Shown: piece by piece, positions 45,040-53,435 of the stretch
How positions within the stretch are numbered: position 1 is the first letter of the stretch
Layout of the letters: the number at the start of each line of letters is the position of its first letter
Assembly: GCA_023395555.1 (NCBI GenBank)
Contig: JAEWYQ010000046.1
Span: forward strand, 21,052-85,051
DNA length: 64,000 bases
Origin: Bacillota bacterium
Lineage (GTDB): Bacteria > Bacillota > Clostridia > Lachnospirales > Lachnospiraceae
Direction of reading: 5' to 3'
Notes under the pieces: generated by a model
Databases searched by the model: none
Told to the model about the DNA's origin: nothing
Seen by the model: the letters and a program-made list of their open reading frames with translations, nothing else
Made by a program: the position numbers and the translations under genes

Positions 45040-45076
45040 GGCCGCAGGCTTTCTAAAATTAGACGAGCCTGCGGCC
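45040..45076. other. Strong hairpin in the 383-bp gap between the two-component system and the Ig-like protein gene
   Basis: GGCCGCAGGCT and AGCCTGCGGCC pair perfectly over 11 bp around a 15-nt loop, in an AT-rich gap between divergent genes. The plus strand continues with GAAAAATATCC, so it is not a clear terminator. The rest of 44841-45223 holds nothing else I recognise. Confidence 0.55.
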
Positions 45077-45223
45077 GAAAAATATCCCTGGAAATATATT
45101 AAATTTTTATTATACATATTTTTTTTACGTTATGACACTTTTCTGACAAAAACAAATGTTATCCTGTAACCAGAATTGATAGGATGTGACAAAAGGGATT
45201 TCCAAAAACTCGGAGGAATAGCC

Positions 45224-46144
45224 ATGAAAAAGAATTTCTTTTGTAAATGCTTTATTACTCTTGGCTTATTTCTTTTTCTCACCTTGCTCTTGCCTTTTAC
45301 TTCTTTTAATACGTTAACAGCACAGGCAACCGTTGTTGAGAAAGAGAAACCAGAAAGCTGCAGATTAAATTTAAAAAGCGTTACATTGGTTAAAGGCAAG
45401 TCCTTTCCATTAAAGGTTTATAACTTGGGTGAAAATTCAAAGGTAAGCTTTAAATCCGACGATGCGGAAGTTGCTTCTGTTAGTGATGACGGTATGATTA
45501 CAGCCAACAAGGTGGGTTCTACTGTTATAACGGTTACCATTAAGGATGGCATTGATAGACCCCCATTCACATGTGATGTTACTGTGGGTCCTGCCGCAAT
45601 TAGTGTTAAGTGGACGAAGGAAAGAGTGTTTGTCGCTCTGAATAATGACGATGTGCTTAAGGTCATTCTGAAGCCGGATAATACCACGGAGGTCGCAAGA
45701 TTCTCCAGCCGCGATTCTTCTATCGCAACGGTCAGCTCCGGCGGACGCATTTCCGCCAAGAAAATAGGTATGACCTATCTATTTGCGGAAATTGATGCAA
45801 CAGATCAGAGCGGCGCCCGTAAATATGCATCATGTACCGTATTCATAACCAGTTCCAGAGATATTTCATTATTGGAAGGATATTTCAATAATCATAGCGA
45901 ACTGAACCGGATCTCCGGTTCCGAGCTGAATCAGGCGCTGGATGAATTCTTTAACGGCGGTAAAGCCGAAGCTGCTGTCACCCCTGATGGTGCGGCTGAT
46001 TCCGTTTTAATCACGGAGCTTGACAAATTCCTGGAGGAAAAGTTCAAGTTATCCGAGATCCGAGCCAAGATACAGGCAGAGATAGATGCAGCTCTTTCCA
46101 AAACAGCCAATACGGAGACAAATTCCGTTTCACCAGTAAAATAA
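45224..46144 (+). CDS. Secreted protein with bacterial Ig-like (Big_2) domains
   Basis: 306 residues. The start MKKNFFCKCFITLGL begins a signal peptide, cleaved near TAQA; CGGAGG lies 7 nt before the ATG. The mature chain has two Ig-like domains (~45-125 and ~130-215), with hallmark SDDAEVASVSDDGMITANKVGSTVI and SRDSSIATVSSGGRISAKKIG. An acidic helical tail (~225-306) follows. No anchor is seen. Such proteins bind surfaces or glycans; the exact role is unknown. It ends before a clear terminator. Confidence 0.8.
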   Translation: MKKNFFCKCFITLGLFLFLTLLLPFTSFNTLTAQATVVEKEKPESCRLNLKSVTLVKGKSFPLKVYNLGENSKVSFKSDDAEVASVSDDGMITANKVGSTVITVTIKDGIDRPPFTCDVTVGPAAISVKWTKERVFVALNNDDVLKVILKPDNTTEVARFSSRDSSIATVSSGGRISAKKIGMTYLFAEIDATDQSGARKYASCTVFITSSRDISLLEGYFNNHSELNRISGSELNQALDEFFNGGKAEAAVTPDGAADSVLITELDKFLEEKFKLSEIRAKIQAEIDAALSKTANTETNSVSPVK

Positions 46145-46175
46145 CTTGATGATAGGACAAAAGTGTTAACTGCAC

Positions 46176-46206
46176 AAAGAGCCATGCCCCAGGGTATGGC
46201 TCTTTT
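46176..46206 (+). terminator. Terminator of the Ig-like protein gene
   Basis: AAAGAGCCAT / ATGGCTCTTT, 10-bp stem with a 10-nt loop, followed by TTTCATTT. Confidence 0.85.
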
Positions 46207-46270
46207 CATTTCCGACGTTTTGTATTATAATAGAATCTGAGCGATCAATATAAGAAGGAGGAATATGCTT

Positions 46271-46639
46271 ATGAACTTTAAATTTGCCCATAACAATATA
46301 AATGTTCTGGATCTGGAGAAGTCCCTGAAATTTTATGAGGAGGCTTTGGGCTTGAAGGAAACCAGACGTAATGAACATCCTTCCGGGGACTTCACCATCG
46401 TATTTCTCGGTGACGGGCAGACAAACCATCTTCTGGAGCTGACCTGGCTCAGAGACTGGGACAGGCCTTATAACCTGGGGGATAATGAGTTCCATCTTGC
46501 CTTTACGGTGGATGATTATCCGGCGGCTCATGAGAAGCATAAGGAGATGGGATGCATCTGCTATGAGAATCCGGGGATGGGGATTTATTTTATCAGTGAT
46601 CCGGACGGCTACTGGCTTGAAGTTATTCCGGCACGGTAA
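46271..46639 (+). CDS. Glyoxalase I / VOC-family metalloenzyme
   Basis: 122 residues of the vicinal-oxygen-chelate fold, closest in pattern to lactoylglutathione lyase. It opens MNFKFAHNNINVLDLEKSL with a metal His, and has a metal Glu in LLELTWL, His in NEFHLAFTVDDY and Glu in YWLEVIP. ATG at 46271 is 9 nt from AAGGAGG; the ATG at 46265 is too close. It detoxifies methylglyoxal if the thiol cofactor is available; this organism may use another thiol. It faces the Nudix gene, convergent. Confidence 0.82.
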   Translation: MNFKFAHNNINVLDLEKSLKFYEEALGLKETRRNEHPSGDFTIVFLGDGQTNHLLELTWLRDWDRPYNLGDNEFHLAFTVDDYPAAHEKHKEMGCICYENPGMGIYFISDPDGYWLEVIPAR

Positions 46640-46657
46640 GGGCACTGCGGATGGATA

Positions 46658-47146
46658 TCAGAATTCCTGAAGCTCATGGAAGATGACTCCGTTCTTTTGA
46701 GCCGCTCCTGCATAGAGCTTACGGTCATGCCTTCCCAGGGACAGGTAATGCTCCAGCACACCCCTGGCCGTATACGGCATTTCTTTATCCATTACCTGAT
46801 TCATTCCGACCCACATCAATGTTCCTTCCTCACAAGGAGGCAGATAAGGTTTATCCGCTTTTAATTCAGCAAAGAAATAATAATTTTGCCGGATCTCACC
46901 TTTGGTATAACGCAAAGTAATATATTTTAAGGTGAGATCCTGCAGTTCTTCTTCCGTTATCCCTGTCTCCTCATATAATTCCCGAAGAATACATGCTCTG
47001 GGATCGTTCAGCTCCCCTTCTTCAAAATGTCCTCCGATGCCGCACCAGGAGGGCTGCACCACCCTGGAACCAATTCTATACAGCATAAGAAGTTGATCCC
47101 CTTTTATAATATAAACCGCTGTCATATTCCTTAATTTATTTTTCAT
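46658..47146 (-). CDS. Nudix hydrolase (MutT-like)
   Basis: 162 residues with a complete Nudix box, GHFEEGELNDPRACILRELY continuing EETGI (pattern GX5EX7REUXEEXGU), preceded by GGDQLLML-like strands. It hydrolyses nucleoside diphosphates linked to another group; 8-oxo-dGTP or NADH-type substrates are possible. The start at 47146 (MKNKLRNMTAVYII) is preferred; AAAGGGG lies 10 nt upstream. Upstream of that binding site is one arm of the GGTGCCTGACACC repeat, into which the open frame extends. Confidence 0.85.
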   Translation of the reverse strand: MKNKLRNMTAVYIIKGDQLLMLYRIGSRVVQPSWCGIGGHFEEGELNDPRACILRELYEETGITEEELQDLTLKYITLRYTKGEIRQNYYFFAELKADKPYLPPCEEGTLMWVGMNQVMDKEMPYTARGVLEHYLSLGRHDRKLYAGAAQKNGVIFHELQEF

Positions 47147-47167
47147 CCCACTTTTCCCCTTTCTCTG

Positions 47168-47180
47168 GGTGCCTGACACC
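47168..47180. repeat. Single arm of the hslO-end palindromic repeat
   Basis: GGTGCCTGACACC, the same 13-mer as each arm of the hairpin at 16226-16255. The other arm is not present here. It lies upstream of the Nudix gene binding site. Confidence 0.75.
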
Positions 47181-47268
47181 CTTATCTATTTTATTTACCC
47201 GGAATCTTTTCACATCTTTAATTCATCTGACATAATCTATTAATAAAACGAAAGGAATACTTTGATCC

Positions 47269-48573
47269 ATGAAACAGATCAGTATCCCCGCCAACAATAG
47301 GCCGCCCCTGTCCCGGCATTTTCCCTCCGGCATAGTTTACCCCGCACAAATGGAAACCCAGGCTCTGGGACAGCTGCGAATCCGCTGTACTACAGACGGT
47401 GTGGCGCCGGTTCCGGGCGCCACCGTGTCCATCACCGCACCCAACAATCCCACCCAGGTTATCGAACAGCTCACCACCGACGAATCCGGCTTGACTCCGG
47501 ACGTGCCGCTTCAGGCTCCTCCCATCGATCTCAGCCTGGAGCCCTCGGAAATCCAGCCTTATTCCGAATATGATCTGCGTATTACCGCCCCCAATCTGGA
47601 GAGCGTCTTTTTCTCAGGCATACAGATTCTGGCCGACCAGAGGGCGGAACAGAATGTGGAGATGCTTTCTCCCGCAACGGACAGCTCCCATTCTACCTAT
47701 GTTATCCTCCCCCACACGCTTTATTACGAATATCCGCCGAAAATACCGGAGGCCGAGGTCAAGCCCACGGATGAAAGCGGAGAAATCGTTCTGAGCCGTG
47801 TGGTCGTACCGGAATTTGTTGTGGTACATGACGGTCCCCCGGCCTCCCAGGCCACCAATCATTATGTACGTTTCCGGGATTATATTAAGAATGTGGCATC
47901 CAGCGAGATCTATGCCACCTGGCCGGAGCAGACGATTTACGCCAATGTTCTCGCCATCCTTTCCTTTACCATGAACCGGGTTTATACGGAGTGGTACCGC
48001 AACCAGGGCTATAATTTCACCATTACCTCTTCTACCGCCTATGATCACAAATGGATTAACGGCCGTAACATTTTTAATAATATCGGGCTGGCAGTGGATT
48101 CCATCTTCACCAACTATCTTTCCAGGCCCGGCATCGTCCAGCCCATCCTGACCCAATACTGCGACGGCAACCGCGTCAGCTGTCCCGGATGGATGACGCA
48201 GTGGGGTTCCAAGAGTCTGGGGGATCAGAATTATTCGGCAATAGAGATATTAAGGCATTTCTACGGTGATTCGATGTATATCAATACCGCGGTAGAGGTC
48301 TCCGGTGTGCCCGTCTCCTGGCCCGGCAGCGATCTTACCCTGGGATCCGACGGTGATGCTGTCAGAACCATTCAGAACCAGCTGAACCGTATCAGCGATG
48401 TCTATACCGCTATTCCAAAGGTGGCCGTGGACGGAAACTTCGGCCCCCAGACAGCCGAAGCCGTCAGCGCATTTCAGAGTATTTTTGACCTGCCTGTGAC
48501 CGGCGTCGTAGATCAGCGCACCTGGTACCGCATTTCCAATATCTATGTCGGAGTCACCCGGATTGGTCAGTAA
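47269..48573 (+). CDS. sleC: Spore cortex-lytic proenzyme, SleC type (first of tandem pair)
   Basis: 434 residues, matching SleC of Clostridium perfringens and C. difficile in size and order. The N-terminal propeptide region (~1-180) contains a beta-sandwich (LGQLRIRCTTDG, GLTPDVPLQAPP). The mature region starts near VVPEFVVVHDG (~residue 180) and has a SpoIID-like lytic-transglycosylase fold: YIKNVASSEIYATWPE with candidate catalytic E213, CPGWMTQWGSKSLGDQNYSA and EILRHFYG. A C-terminal peptidoglycan-binding domain follows (~365-434; GDAVRTIQNQLNRIS). There is no signal peptide, as in SleC, which is deposited during sporulation. AAAGGA is ~12 nt upstream. Csp proteases that activate SleC were not found in the window. 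Confidence 0.9.
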   Translation: MKQISIPANNRPPLSRHFPSGIVYPAQMETQALGQLRIRCTTDGVAPVPGATVSITAPNNPTQVIEQLTTDESGLTPDVPLQAPPIDLSLEPSEIQPYSEYDLRITAPNLESVFFSGIQILADQRAEQNVEMLSPATDSSHSTYVILPHTLYYEYPPKIPEAEVKPTDESGEIVLSRVVVPEFVVVHDGPPASQATNHYVRFRDYIKNVASSEIYATWPEQTIYANVLAILSFTMNRVYTEWYRNQGYNFTITSSTAYDHKWINGRNIFNNIGLAVDSIFTNYLSRPGIVQPILTQYCDGNRVSCPGWMTQWGSKSLGDQNYSAIEILRHFYGDSMYINTAVEVSGVPVSWPGSDLTLGSDGDAVRTIQNQLNRISDVYTAIPKVAVDGNFGPQTAEAVSAFQSIFDLPVTGVVDQRTWYRISNIYVGVTRIGQ

Positions 48574-48601
48574 TTGTAAAACAATGCAGGAGGTATACCA
48601 T

Positions 48602-49894
48602 ATGAATTACCGGAAGGTGAAGTCATCTATATCGGAAGGGCAGCACAGCTCCCGTATCTATCCGGCAGCGCCGGGAACCCAGAATCTGGGGCACTTGAAG
48701 GTTCGCACTGTCACCCCCGGCCTGTCACCCGTCTCCGGAGTAAGGGTTACCATTTCCCCGGCGGCCTCTCCTGATACCATTTTGGAAGAAGTAATTACCG
48801 ATGCTTCGGGATTGACACCTGAAGTCAGCTTACCTGCCCCTTCCCCGGATTACAGCCAGGAGCCCTCTGCCATGCAGCCCTATTCTGAGTACACAATCCG
48901 GATCTCCTCTCCCGGCTGTCCTGGGGTAATGGTACAGAATACAGAGGTTTTTCCGGACACCCTTGCCCTTTTGCCGACGGTCATAACCCCGGAGTCAGGA
49001 GAGACGGACATCCTATATCACGTACCCTCCCATGTACTTTCTGGTGATTATCCTCCCAAAATAGCCGAAAGCGAGGTAAAGACCACGGAGGAAGGAAAAG
49101 AAATCATAACCGGCAGCATTGTCATTCCTGAATTCATTGTTGTCCACGACGGTTTTCCTACGGATCAAACCGCGGCAAATCATCCTGTCCGCTTTCGGGA
49201 TTACATCAAGAATATCGCTTCCGGTGAAAGCTACCCCACCTGGTCCGAGGAAACCCTGACCGCTGTCGTCCTTGCCATTCTCTCCTTCACCCTGAACCGG
49301 GTTTGTACGGAGTGGTACCGCGATCAGGGCTTTCCCTTTACGGTGACCTCCTCCTCAGCCTTTGACCACAAATGGGTTCCCGGACGCAATATTTATGAAA
49401 ATATCAGCCGGATCGTCGACCGCATGTTTACGAATTACCTTTCGAGGCCCGGCATACAGCAGCCGATTCTGATCCAATACTGTGACGGCAGGAATATCCC
49501 CTGCCCCAGCTGGATGCCACTGTGGGAGGCAAAAAAGCTGGGAGACCAGGGCAGAACCGCTATGGAGATTTTAAGAAATTACTACGGGAATTCCATCTAT
49601 CTCAACGGTACCGCGGAGGTTTCGGGGGCTCCTTATCTCTGGCCGGGCTCGGACTTGTGTCTTAATTCGTCAGGGGCATATGTCAGAATTCTTCAGGAAC
49701 AATTAAACCGCATCTCCGATGCCTACGGCATAATTCCAAAAACCACGGCAGACGGCTGGTACAGCAGCAGAACAATGGATGCCGTGCAAGTGTTCCAGCA
49801 GCTCTTCGATCTTGCGCCAACCGGGAACACGGATATGGCAACCTGGTATAAACTCTCCGGAATCTATACTGCCATTGTCAGAGCAGCAAAATAG
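48602..49894 (+). CDS. sleC: Spore cortex-lytic proenzyme, SleC type (second of tandem pair)
   Basis: 430 residues, a paralogue of the gene 28 nt upstream, with the same layout: an N-terminal beta-sandwich (LGHLKVRTVTPG, GLTPEVSLPAPS), IPEFIVVHDGFP, a SpoIID-like domain (YIKNIASGESYPTWSE, candidate catalytic E209; CPSWMPLWEAKKLGDQGRTA) and a C-terminal peptidoglycan-binding domain. Compared with the first copy it is more divergent around the QWGS motif (LWEAK here), so activity may differ. AGGAGG precedes its ATG at 48602, so it is translated separately from the same transcript. The function is inferred from SleC: cortex hydrolysis during germination. Confidence 0.88.
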   Translation: MNYRKVKSSISEGQHSSRIYPAAPGTQNLGHLKVRTVTPGLSPVSGVRVTISPAASPDTILEEVITDASGLTPEVSLPAPSPDYSQEPSAMQPYSEYTIRISSPGCPGVMVQNTEVFPDTLALLPTVITPESGETDILYHVPSHVLSGDYPPKIAESEVKTTEEGKEIITGSIVIPEFIVVHDGFPTDQTAANHPVRFRDYIKNIASGESYPTWSEETLTAVVLAILSFTLNRVCTEWYRDQGFPFTVTSSSAFDHKWVPGRNIYENISRIVDRMFTNYLSRPGIQQPILIQYCDGRNIPCPSWMPLWEAKKLGDQGRTAMEILRNYYGNSIYLNGTAEVSGAPYLWPGSDLCLNSSGAYVRILQEQLNRISDAYGIIPKTTADGWYSSRTMDAVQVFQQLFDLAPTGNTDMATWYKLSGIYTAIVRAAK

Positions 49895-49926
49895 AGGACG
49901 AACAATCCGTTCAAGGCTTTTGTCCG

Positions 49927-50598
49927 CTATACCGCCTGGCGCTTTATCTGGTTCAAAGCTGCCTGGACCGGAGGAATGAATAAAAGTATCAGCGTGACAG
50001 CCGCCTCCGGAACAATATACGACGCATTATAGCCAAAGGAATAGATCCAGGGGTTTTTATTTCCTGCATAGATGGAGAAGAAAATAACGCCGGTGAGCAC
50101 ATGGCACAGATATCTCCCTGCCACTCCCAGAATATATCCCTTGGCCATTCCCAACTTAGATTTTGCAAAGACACCGGATAATCCGAGACACCCGAAGGCA
50201 ACGGGATAATCCAGAAGCAGCTGCACCGGATGGACCACATAGGGCTTCAGAATCAAATCCAGCAAGCCGCAGGCAATTCCGGTTAATACACCTGTTCTGG
50301 CACCATAGAGATAGCCGATATAGCAGATAAAGAACATACGGAACAGCGTGATAGAGCCTCCAAAGGGAAAGTTAAACACCGTAAATATGGAGGTGATTAC
50401 CGATAAGGCCACCGCTACCGCCGCGAAGGCCAGCTGCTTTGCATCCAGCTTCTTCTTGTTGCTTCCGCCGAAGATAGATATGGCAAGAAATAACAGCGCT
50501 ATAACCAAAAATAACGCCACATTTCCCGCTGTGGTTGGAGAGTAGCTTCCGGACTCTGCATCCGTTACTACCAGAAAGTCAAATACCTTTTGTAACAT
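49927..50598 (-). CDS. thiT: Thiamine transporter substrate-binding (S) component ThiT
   Basis: 223 residues with about six hydrophobic helices. The family signature is FGGSITLFRMFFICYIGYLYG and VVHPVQLLLDYPVAFG, characteristic of ThiT/YuaJ, the thiamine-binding S component of an ECF transporter. The shared energising module (EcfA, EcfA', EcfT) is not in the window. Start at 50598 follows AGGAGG. A TPP riboswitch lies directly upstream, which strongly supports a thiamine role and shows regulation by thiamine pyrophosphate. Converges with the second sleC gene. Confidence 0.93.
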   Translation of the reverse strand: MLQKVFDFLVVTDAESGSYSPTTAGNVALFLVIALLFLAISIFGGSNKKKLDAKQLAFAAVAVALSVITSIFTVFNFPFGGSITLFRMFFICYIGYLYGARTGVLTGIACGLLDLILKPYVVHPVQLLLDYPVAFGCLGLSGVFAKSKLGMAKGYILGVAGRYLCHVLTGVIFFSIYAGNKNPWIYSFGYNASYIVPEAAVTLILLFIPPVQAALNQIKRQAV

Positions 50599-50624
50599 AA
50601 AAAAATCCTCCTTTTCATTGCGCA

Positions 50625-50728
50625 TAGGAGGGGCCACTTGATTGCTTCCTTCCGCCGGCATTATCCGGATCAAGTAGTAAGGGTCAGCGTATTATCAATA
50701 CGCCTCTCAGCCCTGGGCTCCCCTAGCA
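50625..50728 (-). promoter_or_regulatory. TPP riboswitch (THI element)
   Basis: The minus strand contains the conserved core GGGGAGCCC...GGCTGAGAGG, TGACCCTTACTACTTGATC and CGGATAATGCCGG, closed by an AGGGG/CCCCT P1 stem. It ends ~27 nt before the thiT start, so it likely turns off translation of thiT when thiamine pyrophosphate is abundant. The rest of the 50729-50902 gap holds nothing else recognisable. Confidence 0.96.
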
Positions 50729-50902
50729 TTAAATATATAAAATATAAATTGTACCGTCTAATCATATCCAATAATGGGGGACCTGTCAATAGAATTCTGT
50801 CATTTTTCATAATGACTTGCTTCCCCCTCTTCTTTCCCTTATAATTAAGAAAAAGATCCTTGTACAAGAACCGGGAAGGATGATATAAGGAGGACACCCC
50901 CT

Positions 50903-51844
50903 ATGATGAAACGAAATGGCAATCTACTGATAACTTTCGGCGCTGTGCTGCTTCTGCTCCTCTCCCTGTCCGCCTGCCTTGAGAAGCAGGAACCGGCGGA
51001 GATGACGGCGCTGATGGCAAAGGCGGCTACGCCCTCGAAGGCGGCTTCCACACCAACACCCACCGCTTCTCCCACGAAGAAACAACAGGATAGCTCTTCT
51101 TATGAAAAGAAAGACTCCAGCTCCCGGCCGGATAACGCTTCACCCAAAAAATCTGATAAAAAACAGAAGGAGGAGCCGGCTTCAGAGGAAGAGAAGGAAC
51201 CCCAGAAGCGGATGATCGCCATCGATGCGGGGCATCAGGACAAGGGAAACAGCAAGAAGGAGCCCATCGGCCCGGGTGCTAAAACAAAAAAACCTAAGGT
51301 GACCTCAGGAACCCAGGGGGTTGCCACAAAGGTTCCCGAATACAAGCTTACCCTGGTAATTGCTCTCAAGGTCAAGGAAGAGCTGATCAACCGCGGATAC
51401 GATGTCTTTATGATTCGGGAAACCCATGATGTAGACATAAGCAATAAGGAGCGTGCCGACCTGGCCAATGAAAGCGGCGCTGATCTCTTTATCCGTATTC
51501 ACGCGGACGGCTCAGAGAACTCCAGCGTCAGCGGAACCAGCACCCTCTATCCCTCCAAGGATAATCCCTATGTGTCCCATCTGAGCGAGGATAGCTATGC
51601 CCTGTCCAAAACAATCGTCGATTCTATGTGTAAGCTTACAAAAGCCAAGAACCGGGGAGCCATCGCCAGGGACGACTTAAGCGGCATTAATTGGTGCACT
51701 ATCCCCGTCAGTGTGATCGAAATGGGCTATATGAGCAATAAGAAGGAAGATACCCTGATGCAGAAGGAGGAATATCAGGACAAGCTGGTTCAGGGAATCT
51801 GCAATGGAATTGACGCTTATTATGAGGGAAAGAACAAGGACTGA
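50903..51844 (+). CDS. N-acetylmuramoyl-L-alanine amidase (Amidase_3), lipoprotein
   Basis: 313 residues. A signal peptide with lipobox LSAC (Cys ~residue 26) is followed by a low-complexity Pro/Ser/Lys/Glu linker (~35-100) and an Amidase_3 domain. Zinc ligands are seen in AIDAGHQ, VPEYK and RIHADG, with the catalytic Glu in IEMGYMSN. It cleaves the stem peptide from peptidoglycan, probably for cell separation, spore development or germination. AAGGAGG is 9 nt before the ATG. It is transcribed divergently from thiT and converges on gltD. Confidence 0.92.
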   Translation: MMKRNGNLLITFGAVLLLLLSLSACLEKQEPAEMTALMAKAATPSKAASTPTPTASPTKKQQDSSSYEKKDSSSRPDNASPKKSDKKQKEEPASEEEKEPQKRMIAIDAGHQDKGNSKKEPIGPGAKTKKPKVTSGTQGVATKVPEYKLTLVIALKVKEELINRGYDVFMIRETHDVDISNKERADLANESGADLFIRIHADGSENSSVSGTSTLYPSKDNPYVSHLSEDSYALSKTIVDSMCKLTKAKNRGAIARDDLSGINWCTIPVSVIEMGYMSNKKEDTLMQKEEYQDKLVQGICNGIDAYYEGKNKD

Positions 51845-51856
51845 CCTGGGTTGGCC

Positions 51857-53341
51857 CTACAGGTTACTGTAGCCCATTAAGTGTTCATCCACAGCCTTTG
51901 CCGCTTCCCTGCCTTCTCTGATCGCCCATACCACTAAGGACTGGCCCCGGTGCATATCACCGGTCACAAAGATTTCTCCGTTGCTGGTCCGGTAGGAGCC
52001 TTCCCGGGTTGCCACATTGCTTCTTGCATTTAATTCCACATCAAAAGCCTTTGCCACATATTCTTCCGTTCCCAGGAAGCCTGCCGCTATGAAGACATAG
52101 TCCGCTTCCACTACATATTCGCTTCCCGGAATTTCCTCCATGACGGAGCGTCCCCCCTGTGCATCGTATTTACTACAGAGCTTAACAAGCTTAATCCTGG
52201 TAAGGCTGCCTTCCTTATCCGCAATAAATTCCTTGACGGTGGTTTCATACACTCTGGGATCATGACCGAATACAGCAATGGCTTCCTCCTGACCGTAGTC
52301 TGTCTTTAGGATCCCTGGCCATTCCGGCCAGGGATTGTCTTCGGTTCTGCTTTCCGGGGGCTTTGGCATCATTTCTACCTGAAGAACGGACTTTGCCCCC
52401 TGCCTGATGCTGGTGCCGACACAATCATTTCCCGTGTCCCCTCCTCCGATGACCACAACGTTCTTATCCTTCGTATTAATACAGGCCTGATCCTCGAAGC
52501 CCGAATCAAGATAACTCTTGGTCACACCCTTTAAGAAATCCACGGCAAAATGAATTCCCCTGGCTTCTCTTCCGGGGGTCTTGATATCTCTTGGCTTGGA
52601 AGCTCCGCAGGCAAGGAGGATGCTGTCATATTCCTTCCGGATATCGGAAACCTTATAATTCCTGCCAACATCCGCTCCCGTCAGGAAGGTCACGCCCTCC
52701 TCTTTCATAAGGGAGACTCTGCGCTGGATGATGTGCTTCTCCAGCTTCATATTGGGAATGCCGTACATCAGCAGCCCTCCGACACGGTCAGAGCGTTCAA
52801 ATACTGTTACCAGGTGACCTCGCTTGTTTAACTGGTCTGCCGCCGCAAGGCCGGACGGGCCGGAGCCTATGACCGCAACTTTTTTCCCGGTTCTTATCTT
52901 CGGGGGCTGGGGCGTTATATAGCCGGATTGATAGCCATATTCAATAATACTTAGCTCATTTTCCTTAATGGTTACCGGGTCGGTCACCACATTGCAGGTG
53001 CAGGCCGGCTCACAGGGAGCCGGACACACCCTTCCCGTAAATTCCGGGAAATTATTCGTCTTAAACAGGCGCTTGAAAGCCTGCTCCATATTGCCGTTGT
53101 ACAGCAGATCATTCCATTCCGGCACCAGATTATTTAAAGGGCAGCCTGAGGTCATGCCGTTTAAGATAACGCCTGACTGGCAGAAGGGGACGCCGCAGTC
53201 CATACACCTTGCCCCCTGGATCTTCTGCTCCTCCCTGGAAAGTGAGACGTGGAATTCATTAAAATTCCTGATCCGTTCCAGAGGCGCCAGTCCTTCCCTG
53301 TGTTTTCTGTCATATTCCATAAATCCTGTTGGTTTTCCCAT
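51857..53341 (-). CDS. gltD: Glutamate synthase small subunit (NADPH)
   Basis: 494 residues. Supplies electrons from NADPH to the large subunit to make glutamate from glutamine and 2-oxoglutarate. The N-terminal cysteine motifs (CMDCGVPFC, VCPAPCEPAC) hold two [4Fe-4S] clusters. Two dinucleotide-binding sites follow: FAD at GSGPSGLAAADQL (~155) and NADPH near VVIGGGDTGND (~290), then GDMHRGQSLVVWAI. It starts MGKPTGFMEYDRK with AAGGAGG 9 nt upstream. It follows gltB on the same strand after ~94 nt. Confidence 0.96.
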   Translation of the reverse strand: MGKPTGFMEYDRKHREGLAPLERIRNFNEFHVSLSREEQKIQGARCMDCGVPFCQSGVILNGMTSGCPLNNLVPEWNDLLYNGNMEQAFKRLFKTNNFPEFTGRVCPAPCEPACTCNVVTDPVTIKENELSIIEYGYQSGYITPQPPKIRTGKKVAVIGSGPSGLAAADQLNKRGHLVTVFERSDRVGGLLMYGIPNMKLEKHIIQRRVSLMKEEGVTFLTGADVGRNYKVSDIRKEYDSILLACGASKPRDIKTPGREARGIHFAVDFLKGVTKSYLDSGFEDQACINTKDKNVVVIGGGDTGNDCVGTSIRQGAKSVLQVEMMPKPPESRTEDNPWPEWPGILKTDYGQEEAIAVFGHDPRVYETTVKEFIADKEGSLTRIKLVKLCSKYDAQGGRSVMEEIPGSEYVVEADYVFIAAGFLGTEEYVAKAFDVELNARSNVATREGSYRTSNGEIFVTGDMHRGQSLVVWAIREGREAAKAVDEHLMGYSNL

Positions 53342-53435
53342 CGCTTCTTACCTCCTTATCTTCCATGCTTCAACACACCCAGGTCTGTTCCGCGTATCGT
53401 GCCGCCGCGGGCCTGCTTATGAATTATGTTTTCCC

